64,000 nucleotides of DNA from Nostoc sp. C052 (GCF_013393905.1 NZ_CP040276.1:124001-188000), one strand, 5' to 3'. Positions 28,092 to 35,962 are shown, counted from the stretch's first letter. Notes: generated by a model not told the origin, from the sequence alone. Numbers and translations: made by a program.

Positions 28092-28272
28092 AAAAAGGCG
28101 ATTGCTGCGCTAAGACAAGAGCAATCGCCTCCAAAGCTCAATCGCTGCTTTAGAAATAATAATCATCACACAAAGTACAGCAAGTAACCTCTTGCTTCAA
28201 GAAGATGACTGTCAAGAGAGAATTCTCCTACCTGCTACAGATGCAAATGCAGGGGTGTAAGAAATTCCTAGC
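28092..28272 (+). pseudogene. Degenerate duplicate of the 5' part of the next gene
   Basis: This stretch aligns collinearly with 28283-28475. The hairpin GGCGATTGC/GCAATCGCC, then TCTTGCTTCAAGAAG, AATTCTCCTACCTGC and ATGCAAATGCAGGGGTGT each have a diverged counterpart in the leader and first 37 codons of the interrupted gene. Indels destroy the frame. It is a decayed tandem copy. The hairpin itself (28097-28105 with 28121-28129, 9 bp perfect) could still act as a terminator for the 200-aa gene. Confidence 0.65.
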
Positions 28273-28287
28273 CGTAAAAGTGAAAAA

Positions 28288-28319
28288 GGCGACCGCAGTC
28301 CAAGAGAAATGCAATCGCC
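28288..28319 (+). promoter_or_regulatory. Leader hairpin before the interrupted gene
   Basis: GGCGA...TCGCC with inner GC pairs forms an imperfect stem about 47 nt before the preferred start at 28366. It matches the hairpins at 28097-28129 and, more loosely, the motif at 27394-27432, each preceded by an A-run. It may be a terminator or RNA control element shared by consecutive small genes. Confidence 0.4.
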
Positions 28320-28701
28320 ATCTGAACGAAATTTAGACAATCGAAATCATCATGGCACATCAAATATGATTAGCCCATTTTCTCTTCAAGAAGCCCAGTT
28401 AGATGATCCAACAGAGAAAATACTCCTGCCTCCAACAGACCCCAATGCAGAGGTCATGGAAATCCCTGGCTACAAACTCGTGTATGTCAATGGAGCTTGC
28501 CCCAGAAATTACCGAGTATACAAATCTGATTCCATGATTGGGGTAATATTTCAACACATTACGCACTGGTCTAACGGAGTGGATTCTCTTCGATATGCCG
28601 AGCCGGTTGATGCAGCAGTCGGACTAGATGAATTTTTGACGATGACAGGCAGATTAACAGCGACTACAGAACAACCACCCACGGAAGAAGAGTTACTAGT
28701 A

Positions 28702-29984
28702 CAGGAAGGCGTAAATTCAGTTAGGGTATAAATGACGAGATTAATTTGACCACTCATGCCCTGCCAACCGCTGACAATCACCCTGAGTGATACTGACCAG
28801 CAAGCCCTGGAAAAGTTAGTGAATCGACCGAGTACGCCGCAGCAAATCGCACAACGTGCCCGGATTGTGCTAAAAGCCGCGTTGGGGCAAAACAATGCCG
28901 AAATTGCTCGAACGCTCGATATAAGTATCAAGATGGTGCGGCACTGGCGACAGTATTGGGTTGAGACCACCGAGCAATCCAAGACAGTGATGGAGCGATT
29001 GCGCGATCGCCAGCGTCCTGGTTCGCCGTTAAAATTTACCCTGGAACAGCAAGTTGAATGCATGGCGATGGCGTGCCGTGACCCGATGGAATACGGTCGT
29101 CCCATCAGTCATTGGAGTTCTCATGAACTGGCAGATGAGTTGATAAAGCTTGGTATTGTGGAGCAAATATCCCCCCGTCAGGTCGGACGATGGTTAGCTG
29201 AAGCAGAACTCAAACCACACCAGTCTCGTTACTGGCTTTTTCCCCCCGTATGACCCGGATTTTGAAGTTAAGGTGGAAGACATTAGCCAAAACTATTTGA
29301 GTGCCCCAATACGAGCTATTCAGGGAGAACGCACGATTAGCATTGATGAAATGACCGGTATTCAAGCCACCGAACGTGTACTTCCTAGTTTACCGATGCG
29401 ACCAGGCAAAGTCGAATGTCGAGAATTTGAATATATTCGGCATGGCACCCAAACCTTAATTGCCAATTTTGATGTTGCTACAGGTCAAGTTGTGGTTCCT
29501 ACCATTGACCAGACTCGGACTGAAGCCGATTTCTTGTCCCATTGCCAACGCTTAATTGCCTCTGACCCAAATGCCTCTTGCTGGCATTTGATTATGGACT
29601 GTCTGAATATCCATCAATCGGAATCCTTAGTCAGATGGATTGCTGACATTGAAGGCATCGCCCTTGACACCTTGGGCATTAAAGGCCAGTCTGGCATCCT
29701 CCAATCGATGAGTACCCGCGCCCAGTTTTTAGCCAATCCTCAGCACAAGGTGGTTTTTCATTTCACCCCAAAGCACTGCTCTTGGCTCAATCAGGTTGAA
29801 ATTTGGTTTAGTATTCTCACACGCAAACTCTTGTCTAGAGGCAGTTTTTCTTCTCAAGCGGATCTCAAACAGCAAATATTGAATTTTATTGACTACTTTA
29901 ACCAAAAGTTAGCTCGTCCTTTTCAATGGACTTTTAAAGGGAAGCTTTTGGCGGCATAACCCTATCTATACTTACGCCGCAGTG
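28702..29984 (+). mobile_element. IS630-family element with TA target duplication
   Basis: 1,283 bp. The ends are imperfect inverted repeats (left CAGGAAGGCGTAAATTCAG; right, complement, CACTGCGGCGTAAGTATAG). TA is present at 28700-28701 and 29985-29986. It is unrelated in sequence to the element at 7164. Excision in silico restores the host gene, confirming the borders. Confidence 0.92.
28756..29959 (+). CDS. IS630-family transposase in two frames across a C6 run
   Basis: Frame 1 (28756-29253) holds the helix-turn-helix region: QIAQRARIVLKAALGQNNAE, IARTLDIS and a second DNA-binding part PRQVGRWLAEAELKPHQSRY. Frame 2 (to 29959) holds the DDE domain: ISIDEMTGIQATER, LIMDCLNIHQSES and HFTPKHCSWLNQVEIWFSIL. 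The join is at CCCCCC (29242-29247). Dropping one C reads YWLFPPYDPDFEVKVED without interruption. Either a +1 shift or transcript slippage makes the fused enzyme, or the element is dead by a 1-base insertion. Confidence 0.82.
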
Positions 29985-30082
29985 TACTAGATAAAGAATT
30001 CGATTCGCTAACTTTTGAGGAGTGGGAAAGGTTAAAAAGATACGTGCCAGAAACTAGAGATTTAGTTGCAGCGTAAGGAAAA

Positions 30083-30105
30083 AGGTGGGTCTTGACAGCC
30101 CACCT
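30083..30105 (+). terminator. Hairpin after the interrupted gene
   Basis: AGGTGGG and CCCACCT form a perfect 7-bp stem 7 nt after the rebuilt stop codon. Only a weak T content follows. It occupies the same relative place as the hairpins at 28097 and 28288, between consecutive small genes. Confidence 0.5.
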
Positions 30106-30141
30106 CCTCAATAAAACTATTTAGCTTCATAAATAATACCA

Positions 30142-30357
30142 ATGGAAACCACAGAAATACTGAACCAGTTCAACTCGTGCTATCTGAAGATTCAGGCGAT
30201 CGCTCAAGATGAAAATTGGCTCTTGTTGATTGCTAACAAGAAGATTGACCCAGAGGCAGCAACTCACTTGGGCGATGTCCTGCACTATTTGGATCAAGCG
30301 ATGGGTTGTGTTGAAGAAATTGTCGAGGTCAAGTTTAATCAGGAATCAGAAGTATGA
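30142..30357 (+). CDS. Small acidic orphan protein, 71 aa
   Basis: METTEILNQF start, helical and acidic, no family recognised. Its stop overlaps the ATG of the next (frameshifted) gene by ATGA, a coupling arrangement typical of operons. It opens the long plus-strand run of small genes that continues to 42157. Confidence 0.6.
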   Translation: METTEILNQFNSCYLKIQAIAQDENWLLLIANKKIDPEAATHLGDVLHYLDQAMGCVEEIVEVKFNQESEV

Positions 30358-30564
30358 AACTCTACGCAACCAGTATTCCTCAAGCAAAGCCCAATTTGGG
30401 CAATTGTTGTATCAAACAAAGCAGGTTTGATTGAGCTAGAAATCAATGATGAAGACCCTGCCTTTCATTCAATAATTGAGGAATTGACTACTGAAATTCA
30501 GCCAGGAGTTATTGGTGTAAAAGCTAGCGATTTATGTCAAACAATTGTAGATTGCCGATTGTAG
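30354..30564 (+). pseudogene. Small gene with a one-base frameshift
   Basis: Begins MKLYATSIPQAKP at the ATGA overlap. After one surplus A near 30390 the reading continues as IWAIVVSNKAGLIELEINDE and IIEELTTEIQPGVIGVKASD to a stop at 30562-30564. The recoded product would be about 69 aa of mixed beta/helix. Whether this is a mutation, slippage or an assembly error is open. No family recognised. Confidence 0.6.
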
Positions 30565-30784
30565 ATTTGAGATTGACTGCACCTACAAGAGATGCGGCTT
30601 GAGGATTTGAGATTGACGATTTTAGATTTATTCCGCCCACTTTCTTGCTGGGCTTGTACCAAAAACATTCAATCTCCAATCTGCGATCTTCAATCTCCAA
30701 TCTTCTCGATCAAATACTCAGCATTGGAATGGTTGATAACTAACGAAAAAAATTAACAACCAATATTTACCAAAACCGGATCAC
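30565..30784. repeat. Intergenic region of short repeats
   Basis: 220 bp with repeated GATTTGAGATTGA-type words, and their complements (CAATCTCCAATCT) near 30675-30705. This gives an imperfect inverted-repeat structure. It is one of the short repetitive families usual in this type of genome. No gene seen. Confidence 0.5.
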
Positions 30785-31048
30785 ATGAAATTTACAACTG
30801 TATCTGTTAGCTACTCCAGAAAATTTAATTTAGGCGACTACGAATCACTCGAACTAGGCTGCTCTCTCTGGGCGCAAGTTGAGGATGGGGAAGACGCTGA
30901 TGGAATAACCCAATTCCTCTATCACCAAGCCAAAGCTTCAGTAAAACAAGCGGCAATGCCTGTGTTGAAAGCTTCAGAGTTTCAGATAAGTAAAGCTAAG
31001 TCTAGCAAAAAAGTGTCTGGTGATATCAACGAAAATGATTGGCAATAA
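30785..31048 (+). CDS. Small orphan protein next to the ERF-like gene, 87 aa
   Basis: MKFTTVSVSYSRKFNLGDYE start, with an acidic turn (EDGEDADG) and a lysine-rich end. Its stop lies within the upstream part of the ERF-like gene region, so the two are probably co-translated. No family recognised; the beta-strand opening and acidic loop resemble small accessory proteins beside single-strand annealing genes, but that is only context. Confidence 0.6.
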   Translation: MKFTTVSVSYSRKFNLGDYESLELGCSLWAQVEDGEDADGITQFLYHQAKASVKQAAMPVLKASEFQISKAKSSKKVSGDINENDWQ

Positions 31049-31062
31049 TTTGGAGCCAAGCA

Positions 31063-31476
31063 ATGCAAGAACTAATCAAAGCTTTAATCAAAGCAAAGGC
31101 AGAGTTTAATCAGATTCAAAAAGACGGTACGAATCCTCACTACAAGCGCAAATATGCAACACTAGATGCTGTCTTGGATGCTGTCACTCGTGCGCTTGGT
31201 AAATATGGATTGGTAATAATTCAAACCACCGAAATCTTTGAAGGTAAAACCGTGCTAAGGACTCATATTTTTCATGAGTCTGGAGAGAGTATCACCAGCA
31301 CTTATCCTTTACCTGAGATTGCTGATGACGATTGGCATTGGGAACTGGGGTATTTTGGAGAGGAATATCGACAAGACTGGAATGCCCCAATGGGAGCTTG
31401 TGATTGGTCAGAAATCTGTACTCCCGTCAGTTTTCTCAAATGGCAATATGGTATCGGCGAAAACTCAAATTACTAA
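31063..31476 (+). CDS. ERF-like single-strand annealing protein, C terminus aberrant
   Basis: Start chosen at 31063 (MQELIKALIKAKAEF), which matches ERF-family openings. NPHYKRKYATLDAVLDAVTR, GKYGLVIIQTT and HIFHESGESITSTYPLP are clear ERF sequence (phage/plasmid recombinases that anneal ssDNA). The usual following GA-x2-TYSRR-x-A block is garbled: MGAC is in frame, but YSRQFSQMAI is readable only in another frame (about 31413-31442), after which YGIGENSNY returns to frame and stops. This suggests two compensating indels and a shortened protein. DNA repair or plasmid recombination role. Confidence 0.65.
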   Translation: MQELIKALIKAKAEFNQIQKDGTNPHYKRKYATLDAVLDAVTRALGKYGLVIIQTTEIFEGKTVLRTHIFHESGESITSTYPLPEIADDDWHWELGYFGEEYRQDWNAPMGACDWSEICTPVSFLKWQYGIGENSNY

Positions 31477-31508
31477 TCAATAATAAGCTGTTTATTAAAG
31501 GATTAAAA

Positions 31509-31703
31509 ATGGCTAATCTTCCACCAATTAATTCAGTTATCAAAGTCATTAAAGCACTGACAGAAAAAGACCCAAGGTTAGGGCAAACAGGTACAGTCAT
31601 CCAGTATTCAGGACACGGCATGGTTTGTGTTCATTTCCCAGATATGCCGCCTGGTCAAGGATTTTTTTTCAATCCACATCATTTACAAATCATAGAGTCA
31701 TAG
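31509..31703 (+). CDS. Small SH3/KOW-like protein, 64 aa
   Basis: Start at 31509 after a short gap. INSVIKVIKALTEKDPRLGQ followed by TGTVIQYSGHGMVCVHFPD is the pattern of small KOW/SH3-type beta barrels (G-x-V-x-hydrophobic), often nucleic-acid-associated. The frame extends further upstream but without support. Part of the small-gene operon. Confidence 0.55.
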   Translation: MANLPPINSVIKVIKALTEKDPRLGQTGTVIQYSGHGMVCVHFPDMPPGQGFFFNPHHLQIIES

Positions 31704-31711
31704 CGAAGATT

Positions 31712-31912
31712 ATGCCGAGAAAATCCACTTACCCCACCACTGCCGACCAGTCGCACCAATGCCTACACTACCTTCGTCGTTGTGGAGGTAGCGCTCGATT
31801 ATGCACTATAAACTTTAGTCTTAGCGTGATTCAAACACTGGTCAATCAAAAGTTGGTGAAGATTAATAATACTGGTGCGGGATTTTTTGTTGAATTGGAG
31901 GATGCCAAATGA
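31712..31912 (+). CDS. Small basic orphan protein, 66 aa
   Basis: Start at 31712, 9 bp after the previous gene. MPRKSTYPTTADQSHQCLHY then SLSVIQTLVNQKLVKINNTG suggests a compact winged-helix-like fold. The stop overlaps the next ATG (ATGA). No family recognised. Confidence 0.5.
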   Translation: MPRKSTYPTTADQSHQCLHYLRRCGGSARLCTINFSLSVIQTLVNQKLVKINNTGAGFFVELEDAK

Positions 31913-32232
31913 CTAGCCACAAACAAGTTGTTTACCAATCCCAATTAGACCACAAGAGTAAATTGCTTCTTCGCCGCCAGACTCGAAAAAGATTCAACCC
32001 CAGGATTTTCATTGACCACATCATAGAAACAACTGCAATTTTATCCCTACTTTTTACCGGATTTGCAGGAGTAGGGGCGATGGGCTGCTGGGGAATGGAG
32101 ATTGCTACAAGTTCTCAATATTGGCAGCATCAGAAGAACATTTGTTTGGGGATGATGTTAGTTAGTTTTTCAGGTTTCTTGGGCAGTGCTTTGATTGGAG
32201 CGGGTTTCAGTATTCAACGAGATAAGTTTTAG
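31909..32232 (+). CDS. Two-TM membrane protein, 107 aa
   Basis: Basic N terminus (KSKLLLRRQTRKRFNPR) then two hydrophobic segments (about residues 40-62 and 78-100: AILSLLFTGFAGVGAMGCWG and ICLGMMLVSFSGFLGSALIG). Start overlaps the previous stop by 4 bp. No family recognised; one of five small membrane proteins in this run. Confidence 0.6.
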   Translation: MTSHKQVVYQSQLDHKSKLLLRRQTRKRFNPRIFIDHIIETTAILSLLFTGFAGVGAMGCWGMEIATSSQYWQHQKNICLGMMLVSFSGFLGSALIGAGFSIQRDKF

Positions 32233-32245
32233 GGGATAAACAACG

Positions 32246-32479
32246 ATGGAAATCAAGTTAACCACATCAGAGATTCGGACTATATTGCAGGGTTGTCAAT
32301 ATACATTGCAGCTTGTGGGGAGTAGTCGAGATTATCGTAAAATTCAATCGTTAGAACACTTTTCTACCTCAAATGATGTTGTGCTAAACGATGCTTTCAG
32401 TATTTTAGGAGAAATAGTGGACGCAATTGAGCAGGTAGAGCAATTTTCTCAACAAGGAGAATCCAGTCATGGAACATGA
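32246..32479 (+). CDS. Small acidic orphan protein, 77 aa
   Basis: MEIKLTTSEIRTILQGCQYT, predicted helical and acidic. Its end overlaps the start of the next gene by 11 bp in a different frame. No family recognised. Confidence 0.55.
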   Translation: MEIKLTTSEIRTILQGCQYTLQLVGSSRDYRKIQSLEHFSTSNDVVLNDAFSILGEIVDAIEQVEQFSQQGESSHGT

Positions 32480-33019
32480 AATTAAAAATGCACTTGGTTT
32501 AGGCATTCCTGAACTTGCCATAGAGTCGAAACCAAAACCTGAAGTAGAACCAAAACCAACAGTAACGATTTACGACTTCAGCGCTTTATTATCCAAACAC
32601 GAACCGCCGAAAAAACCAACAATAAAAGATGAGCCTCCCTTCTCAACGGGCAGTACTGAATACTGTTCATCCCCACGCTTACTTGATGAAAAATGTTCTG
32701 ATTGGTCAGCCGATCAATCTAATGTTGTACATAGGAGCAATAATATGACATTCACTTTGAATAATCGCTCTCAAAATAAAGAATCTTCCTTAACTCAAGC
32801 ATTACGGCAAATGCAGAAATTGAATTCTAAGATTCAGGAATTAGAGCAGCACCATCAAGACTATGTGCGTTCACAACAGAATTTAATTCCAGCCATCGCT
32901 GAAATTTGTGTTTCTCCGATACAGGAAGTACAGGCGCTAAGGATTTTGATTTGTCGGGGAGAAGCAGCTTGTCGGCAGTACTTGCGTTCAGTATTGGTGA
33001 AGCAAAAGAAAGATCATAA

Positions 33020-34188
33020 GGGAGCATCCAGTTTTGGAAGATTTACCATTTCTGAGAAAATGTAGAAGGAAAGAACCCTGTGCGATCGCAGACTATGAAC
33101 CAAGAGAAACAAGAACGGATCAAAACCTGCTTACAAGAATTGTCAACACTGCTGTATGAAGAAGCAGACAAAAGTAAGCTGACAGACCTTGAAGGCATAG
33201 AAAAAACAGTTCGCAGTCAAGTATTAGAACTAGTCAGCCCAGAAATAGCCCTTTTTTTATCGAACAGAGAACTGGAACAAAAGTAGGTAAAACCAGGAAA
33301 ATCAAAAGTTTAGTAGGCGAATTAAAATTAAAAGCTAAACAGATACAGAGGCTGGGTTTGAAACCAAGGAGTCGATTAAGTCCATTACTTCAAAAGTGCT
33401 GTTTGAGGCTATCAGCTAACGAATCATATCAAAAAGCAGAAATCGAAATTGAGGCATTGACAGGAGTGAAAGTTGGACATACAACGCAACAAAAACTAGT
33501 GCTGTCACAAGATTTTCAATTACCACTTGCTAAACAATCAGTTTCAGAAGTCAGCGTAGATGGAGGAAAAGTCCGACTCAGGGGTAAACCAAAAGCAGGC
33601 TGTCACTGGCGAGACTATAAAACTGTTCGTCTGCAAGGCATTTACTATGGTGCATTTTTTGATGACAACCAATCATTAATTGATTACGTTAATAGCCAAT
33701 GTTTGGTGAATCCACTTATTTGCTTAGGAGATGGTCATGATGGAGTTTGGAATTTAGTTAAGGAATTTGGAACTGAACCATTTGAACGTTGGGAAATTTT
33801 GGATTGGTATCATCTCAAGGAAAATCTTTATAAAATTGGTGGTTCTTTAAAGCGACTCAAAGCTGCTGAAACTCTTTTATGGCATGGTCAAGTAAAAAAA
33901 GCTAAAGCTTTATTTGAACATTGTCGGGGCAAACAAGCTAAAAACTTCATCGCTTATCTCGAAAAACATCGCTCTCGCATTATTAACTACAGCTATTACC
34001 AAGCTGAACAATTGTGTTCTATTGGTTCTGGTGCAGTCGAGTCTGCTATCAAACAAATTGGCGCAAGAATTAAAATTTCTGGCGCACAGTGGAATATAGA
34101 AAGTGTCAACCAGATCCTTTCTGTTCGTTGTGCTTATCTTAATGGGTTGCTTGCAATATGAGTCTTTCTGCCAAAAGTGGATGCTCCC
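33020..34188 (+). mobile_element. ISKra4-family element with 8-bp target duplication
   Basis: 1,169 bp. Inverted repeats GGGAGCATCCAGTTTTGG (left) and GGGAGCATCCACTTTTGG (right, complement). GATCATAA is duplicated at 33012-33019 and 34189-34196. The element carries one transposase expressed across a -1 shift. Boundaries are confirmed by the perfect repair of the host gene. Confidence 0.94.
33095..34161 (+). CDS. ISKra4-family transposase with T_TTT_TTA frameshift site
   Basis: Start at MNQEKQERIKTCLQELS (33095). The zero frame stops at 33286; a -1 shift at T TTT TTA (33253-33259) continues as IEQRTGTKVGKTRKIKS and then KPRSRLSPLLQKCCLRLSAN. ISKra4 transposases have an equivalent IEQ-x-TGT stretch here, so the shifted product is the real one. 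Downstream blocks SVDGGKVRLRGKPKAGCHWR, CLGDGHDGVWN, ILDWYHLKENLYK and SIGSGAVESAIKQIG contain the DDE-region residues. The heptamer is the canonical slippery type also used by HIV-1. A one-T insertion mutation is the alternative. Confidence 0.85.
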
Positions 34189-34223
34189 GATCATAATCTC
34201 TATCAAGCAAAGGAATTTAAATT

Positions 34224-34436
34224 ATGAAACGAAATCAAGTACAAGTAATTGTTTTAAGTCTCACTGGTACATTAGCGTCCATATCTATCGGATATTCAGG
34301 AGTGCAATTTTTTGGCAAGAATGCAATGTATATGATTGCGACAGGAATGTTGGGGCTGGGTACTGGGGGAGCTATCGGTCAGATTTTGGTAGAGAAAAGG
34401 AAGCAGCGAGTAGTACAAACACAATTAAGACAATAA
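34224..34436 (+). CDS. Two-TM membrane protein, 70 aa
   Basis: MKRNQVQVIVLSLTGTLASI leads into a first membrane segment; MYMIATGMLGLGTGGAIGQI is the second. A basic tail (VEKRKQRVVQTQLRQ) should stay in the cytoplasm. Its ATG overlaps the rebuilt stop of the interrupted coiled-coil gene, so they belonged to one operon. No family recognised. Confidence 0.6.
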   Translation: MKRNQVQVIVLSLTGTLASISIGYSGVQFFGKNAMYMIATGMLGLGTGGAIGQILVEKRKQRVVQTQLRQ

Positions 34437-34536
34437 TAGGAGCGATCGTATGGAAACTTCAAAAGTTGTCACATCATCTTGTACAAAACTTTGTTCTTTA
34501 GAAACAAGATCATGAGTTTTCTTTTGAAAATATAAC

Positions 34537-35010
34537 TTATGCTGAAATCTTTTCACCAACAGCTTGATGTATAATTTCTTTCTTTAACGACTCTGCTGCG
34601 ACTGCTGCAATGGTTTCCCAATCTTCTTGTTTTAATAACAATCCAAGAAGTTCGCGCAGTATTTCTCGATTAGAAATGAATTCTTCACCATAAAGCTCAT
34701 CATTTTCCAGAGTGGCAAGTATGTATTCTCTTACCTCTAGGGTTGGCAATCTCAACTTTTCAAGTATTCTTTCTCTTGCAGATTTTACGGCAATTTTCGT
34801 AGCTGTGCCTAAATTCCAATTATTCAGCAGCAACCGCACTTCTCTATTTAGAGAAATACGCAACGTTGTGAAACGTCCCAAAAGTTCTAGATTGCCCATT
34901 AAGGAACCAAATGCTGACCCCCAATCTAATCCAGCCCCAATCTTGCCACCAACTTTATCCTCAGCTTCAACACTTTTTCTTAAAGATTCTTCATCAAATA
35001 ATTGACTCAT
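34537..35010 (-). CDS. Orphan protein of a three-gene minus-strand operon, 157 aa
   Basis: MSQLFDEESLRKSVEAEDKV, then a Gly-rich turn (GGKIGAGLDWGSAFGSLMGN) and a helical remainder. Soluble, no family recognised. It ends a three-gene minus-strand operon (14 bp after the GNAT gene) that faces the surrounding plus-strand run. The setting suggests a third component of a GNAT-type stress or toxin-antitoxin unit. Confidence 0.55.
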   Translation of the reverse strand: MSQLFDEESLRKSVEAEDKVGGKIGAGLDWGSAFGSLMGNLELLGRFTTLRISLNREVRLLLNNWNLGTATKIAVKSARERILEKLRLPTLEVREYILATLENDELYGEEFISNREILRELLGLLLKQEDWETIAAVAAESLKKEIIHQAVGEKISA

Positions 35011-35024
35011 TTAGCTTTACTACC

Positions 35025-35597
35025 TCATACAGGAGAACGAAAAACTCCATACTCAAAATAAACTAGTTCGTCGTAATCTTCATCCTCTCCGACATCAATC
35101 ATGCCTTGGTTATCATAAAATTCTTCTACTCCAGGTAGTGAATGTAACCCTACTCTGCCCTCATAACCTAGCTCTAAACTGCGAGTTCTGGCAAACGCCA
35201 AAAATGCAGTTCCAACACCTTTTAATTTTGGCGGACGTTGGATATATAACCGATTCCAAGGTGCGGTAGCTATGCCATCAATATATATCAAGCGTTTTCC
35301 CTCTTGTAGACGAGAACCGTGCATTTGGGTTTCAATCAGCATTAATCCTTGAGTTTCATCTTCGTATTCAATCGCATAGCCTTCGCGGTTTGCTTGTCTA
35401 TTAATGACAAACTCTAGTTTAAACTCCCAGTCCCAAAATTTATCTGATTGCTCGTGCAGTTTTAATTCTTCTTTCCACTTGTTGGCATAATCATCAACGT
35501 GCTTTTGCAATAGCTCCACTAAATCTGCTTCCACAATCGTGTTATCTTGACCGCAAATTAGTTTTACTTTTGTTCGCATAGCACCAAAATTACCCAT
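35025..35597 (-). CDS. GNAT-fold acetyltransferase-like protein
   Basis: 190 aa. The GNAT core is visible in the second half: LIYIDGIATAPWNR (strand 4), then PPKLKGVGTAFLAFARTRSL in place of the Q/R-x2-G-x-G/A acetyl-CoA loop, and GRVGLHSLPGVEEFYDNQGM (last strand and Tyr). The first 90 residues are an uncharacterised extension with a Trp-rich stretch (KFWDWEFKLEF). A second ATG six codons in (MRTKVK) is equally likely. Substrate unknown. Placed between an 89-aa RHH-like gene upstream and an orphan downstream, it could be a GNAT toxin. Confidence 0.65.
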   Translation of the reverse strand: MGNFGAMRTKVKLICGQDNTIVEADLVELLQKHVDDYANKWKEELKLHEQSDKFWDWEFKLEFVINRQANREGYAIEYEDETQGLMLIETQMHGSRLQEGKRLIYIDGIATAPWNRLYIQRPPKLKGVGTAFLAFARTRSLELGYEGRVGLHSLPGVEEFYDNQGMIDVGEDEDYDELVYFEYGVFRSPV

Positions 35598-35618
35598 GAA
35601 CCAATTTTATCAATCCGA

Positions 35619-35888
35619 TCAATCAGCATCATGCTCTGTTTCTTGCAACCAACCCAAAATAGTCAGCGCCAACTCCCAGGATTCGCGCCGCTCCCAATTA
35701 GGTAAGTGATTCAGTACTTGTGCAAGGAATATTGCTGGGTTTTCCAATTCTCCGCCACGAGCCGCAACACCATCCCTAACAAGCGCCCCCAAAGTGGCAG
35801 CTTGATTCCCTTTATAGTCAGGCTGTCTCTTAATTTCCTCAATAATCCAGTCAGGAACTGTTATGGTTTTAAATCCTGGTTTCGGCAT
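35619..35888 (-). CDS. Small RHH/antitoxin-like protein, 89 aa
   Basis: MPKPGFKTITVPDWIIEEIK has the short strand plus helix of ribbon-helix-helix antitoxins, and NQAATLGALVRDGVAAR could be the second helix. The remaining half is helical with Trp residues. First gene of the three-gene minus-strand operon, directly behind the repeated sites at 35914 and 35952, so autoregulation is likely. Identification as an antitoxin is inference. Confidence 0.55.
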   Translation of the reverse strand: MPKPGFKTITVPDWIIEEIKRQPDYKGNQAATLGALVRDGVAARGGELENPAIFLAQVLNHLPNWERRESWELALTILGWLQETEHDAD

Positions 35889-35913
35889 ATTCGGCAGAGC
35901 AATTAGTTTTCTG

Positions 35914-35962
35914 ATGGTACGGTAGTTTACGTCATAGATGCAAATTTTTGTATGGTACGGTA
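35914..35962 (-). promoter_or_regulatory. Two 11-bp direct repeats upstream of the GNAT operon
   Basis: ATGGTACGGTA occurs at 35914-35924 and 35952-35962, with a partial third copy (TGGTAAT) following. They lie 26-74 bp upstream of the 89-aa gene and look like operator sites for its own product. Confidence 0.55.

Larger units (their letters stand above)
28366..30076 (+). pseudogene. Orphan gene interrupted by an IS630-family element
   Basis: Coding runs from the ATG at 28366 (an earlier ATG at 28309 lies in the leader hairpin and is less likely) to 28701, then resumes at 29987. Removing the IS and one TA gives a seamless frame: TEEELLV, then LDKEFDSLTFEEWERLKRYV, and PETRDLVAA to the TAA at 30074-30076. 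The ancestral protein would be about 142 aa. No family recognised; the rebuilt C-terminal helix (FEEWERLKRYVPE) resembles a small helical interaction domain. The present truncated frame ends in IS sequence (QEGVNSVRV). Confidence 0.85.
32469..34227 (+). pseudogene. Coiled-coil orphan gene interrupted by an ISKra4-family element
   Basis: Coding from 32469 to 33019 gives a Pro/Lys-rich N terminus (KPKPEVEPKPTVTIYD) and a coiled coil (LRQMQKLNSKIQELEQHHQD). The current frame then reads into the IS (GASSFGRFTISEKM). Deleting the IS and one 8-bp duplication rejoins KQKKDH to NLYQAKEFKL and a TGA at 34225-34227 that overlaps the ATG of the next gene. This shows the original operon spacing. Rebuilt length is about 195 aa. 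No family recognised. Confidence 0.85.
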
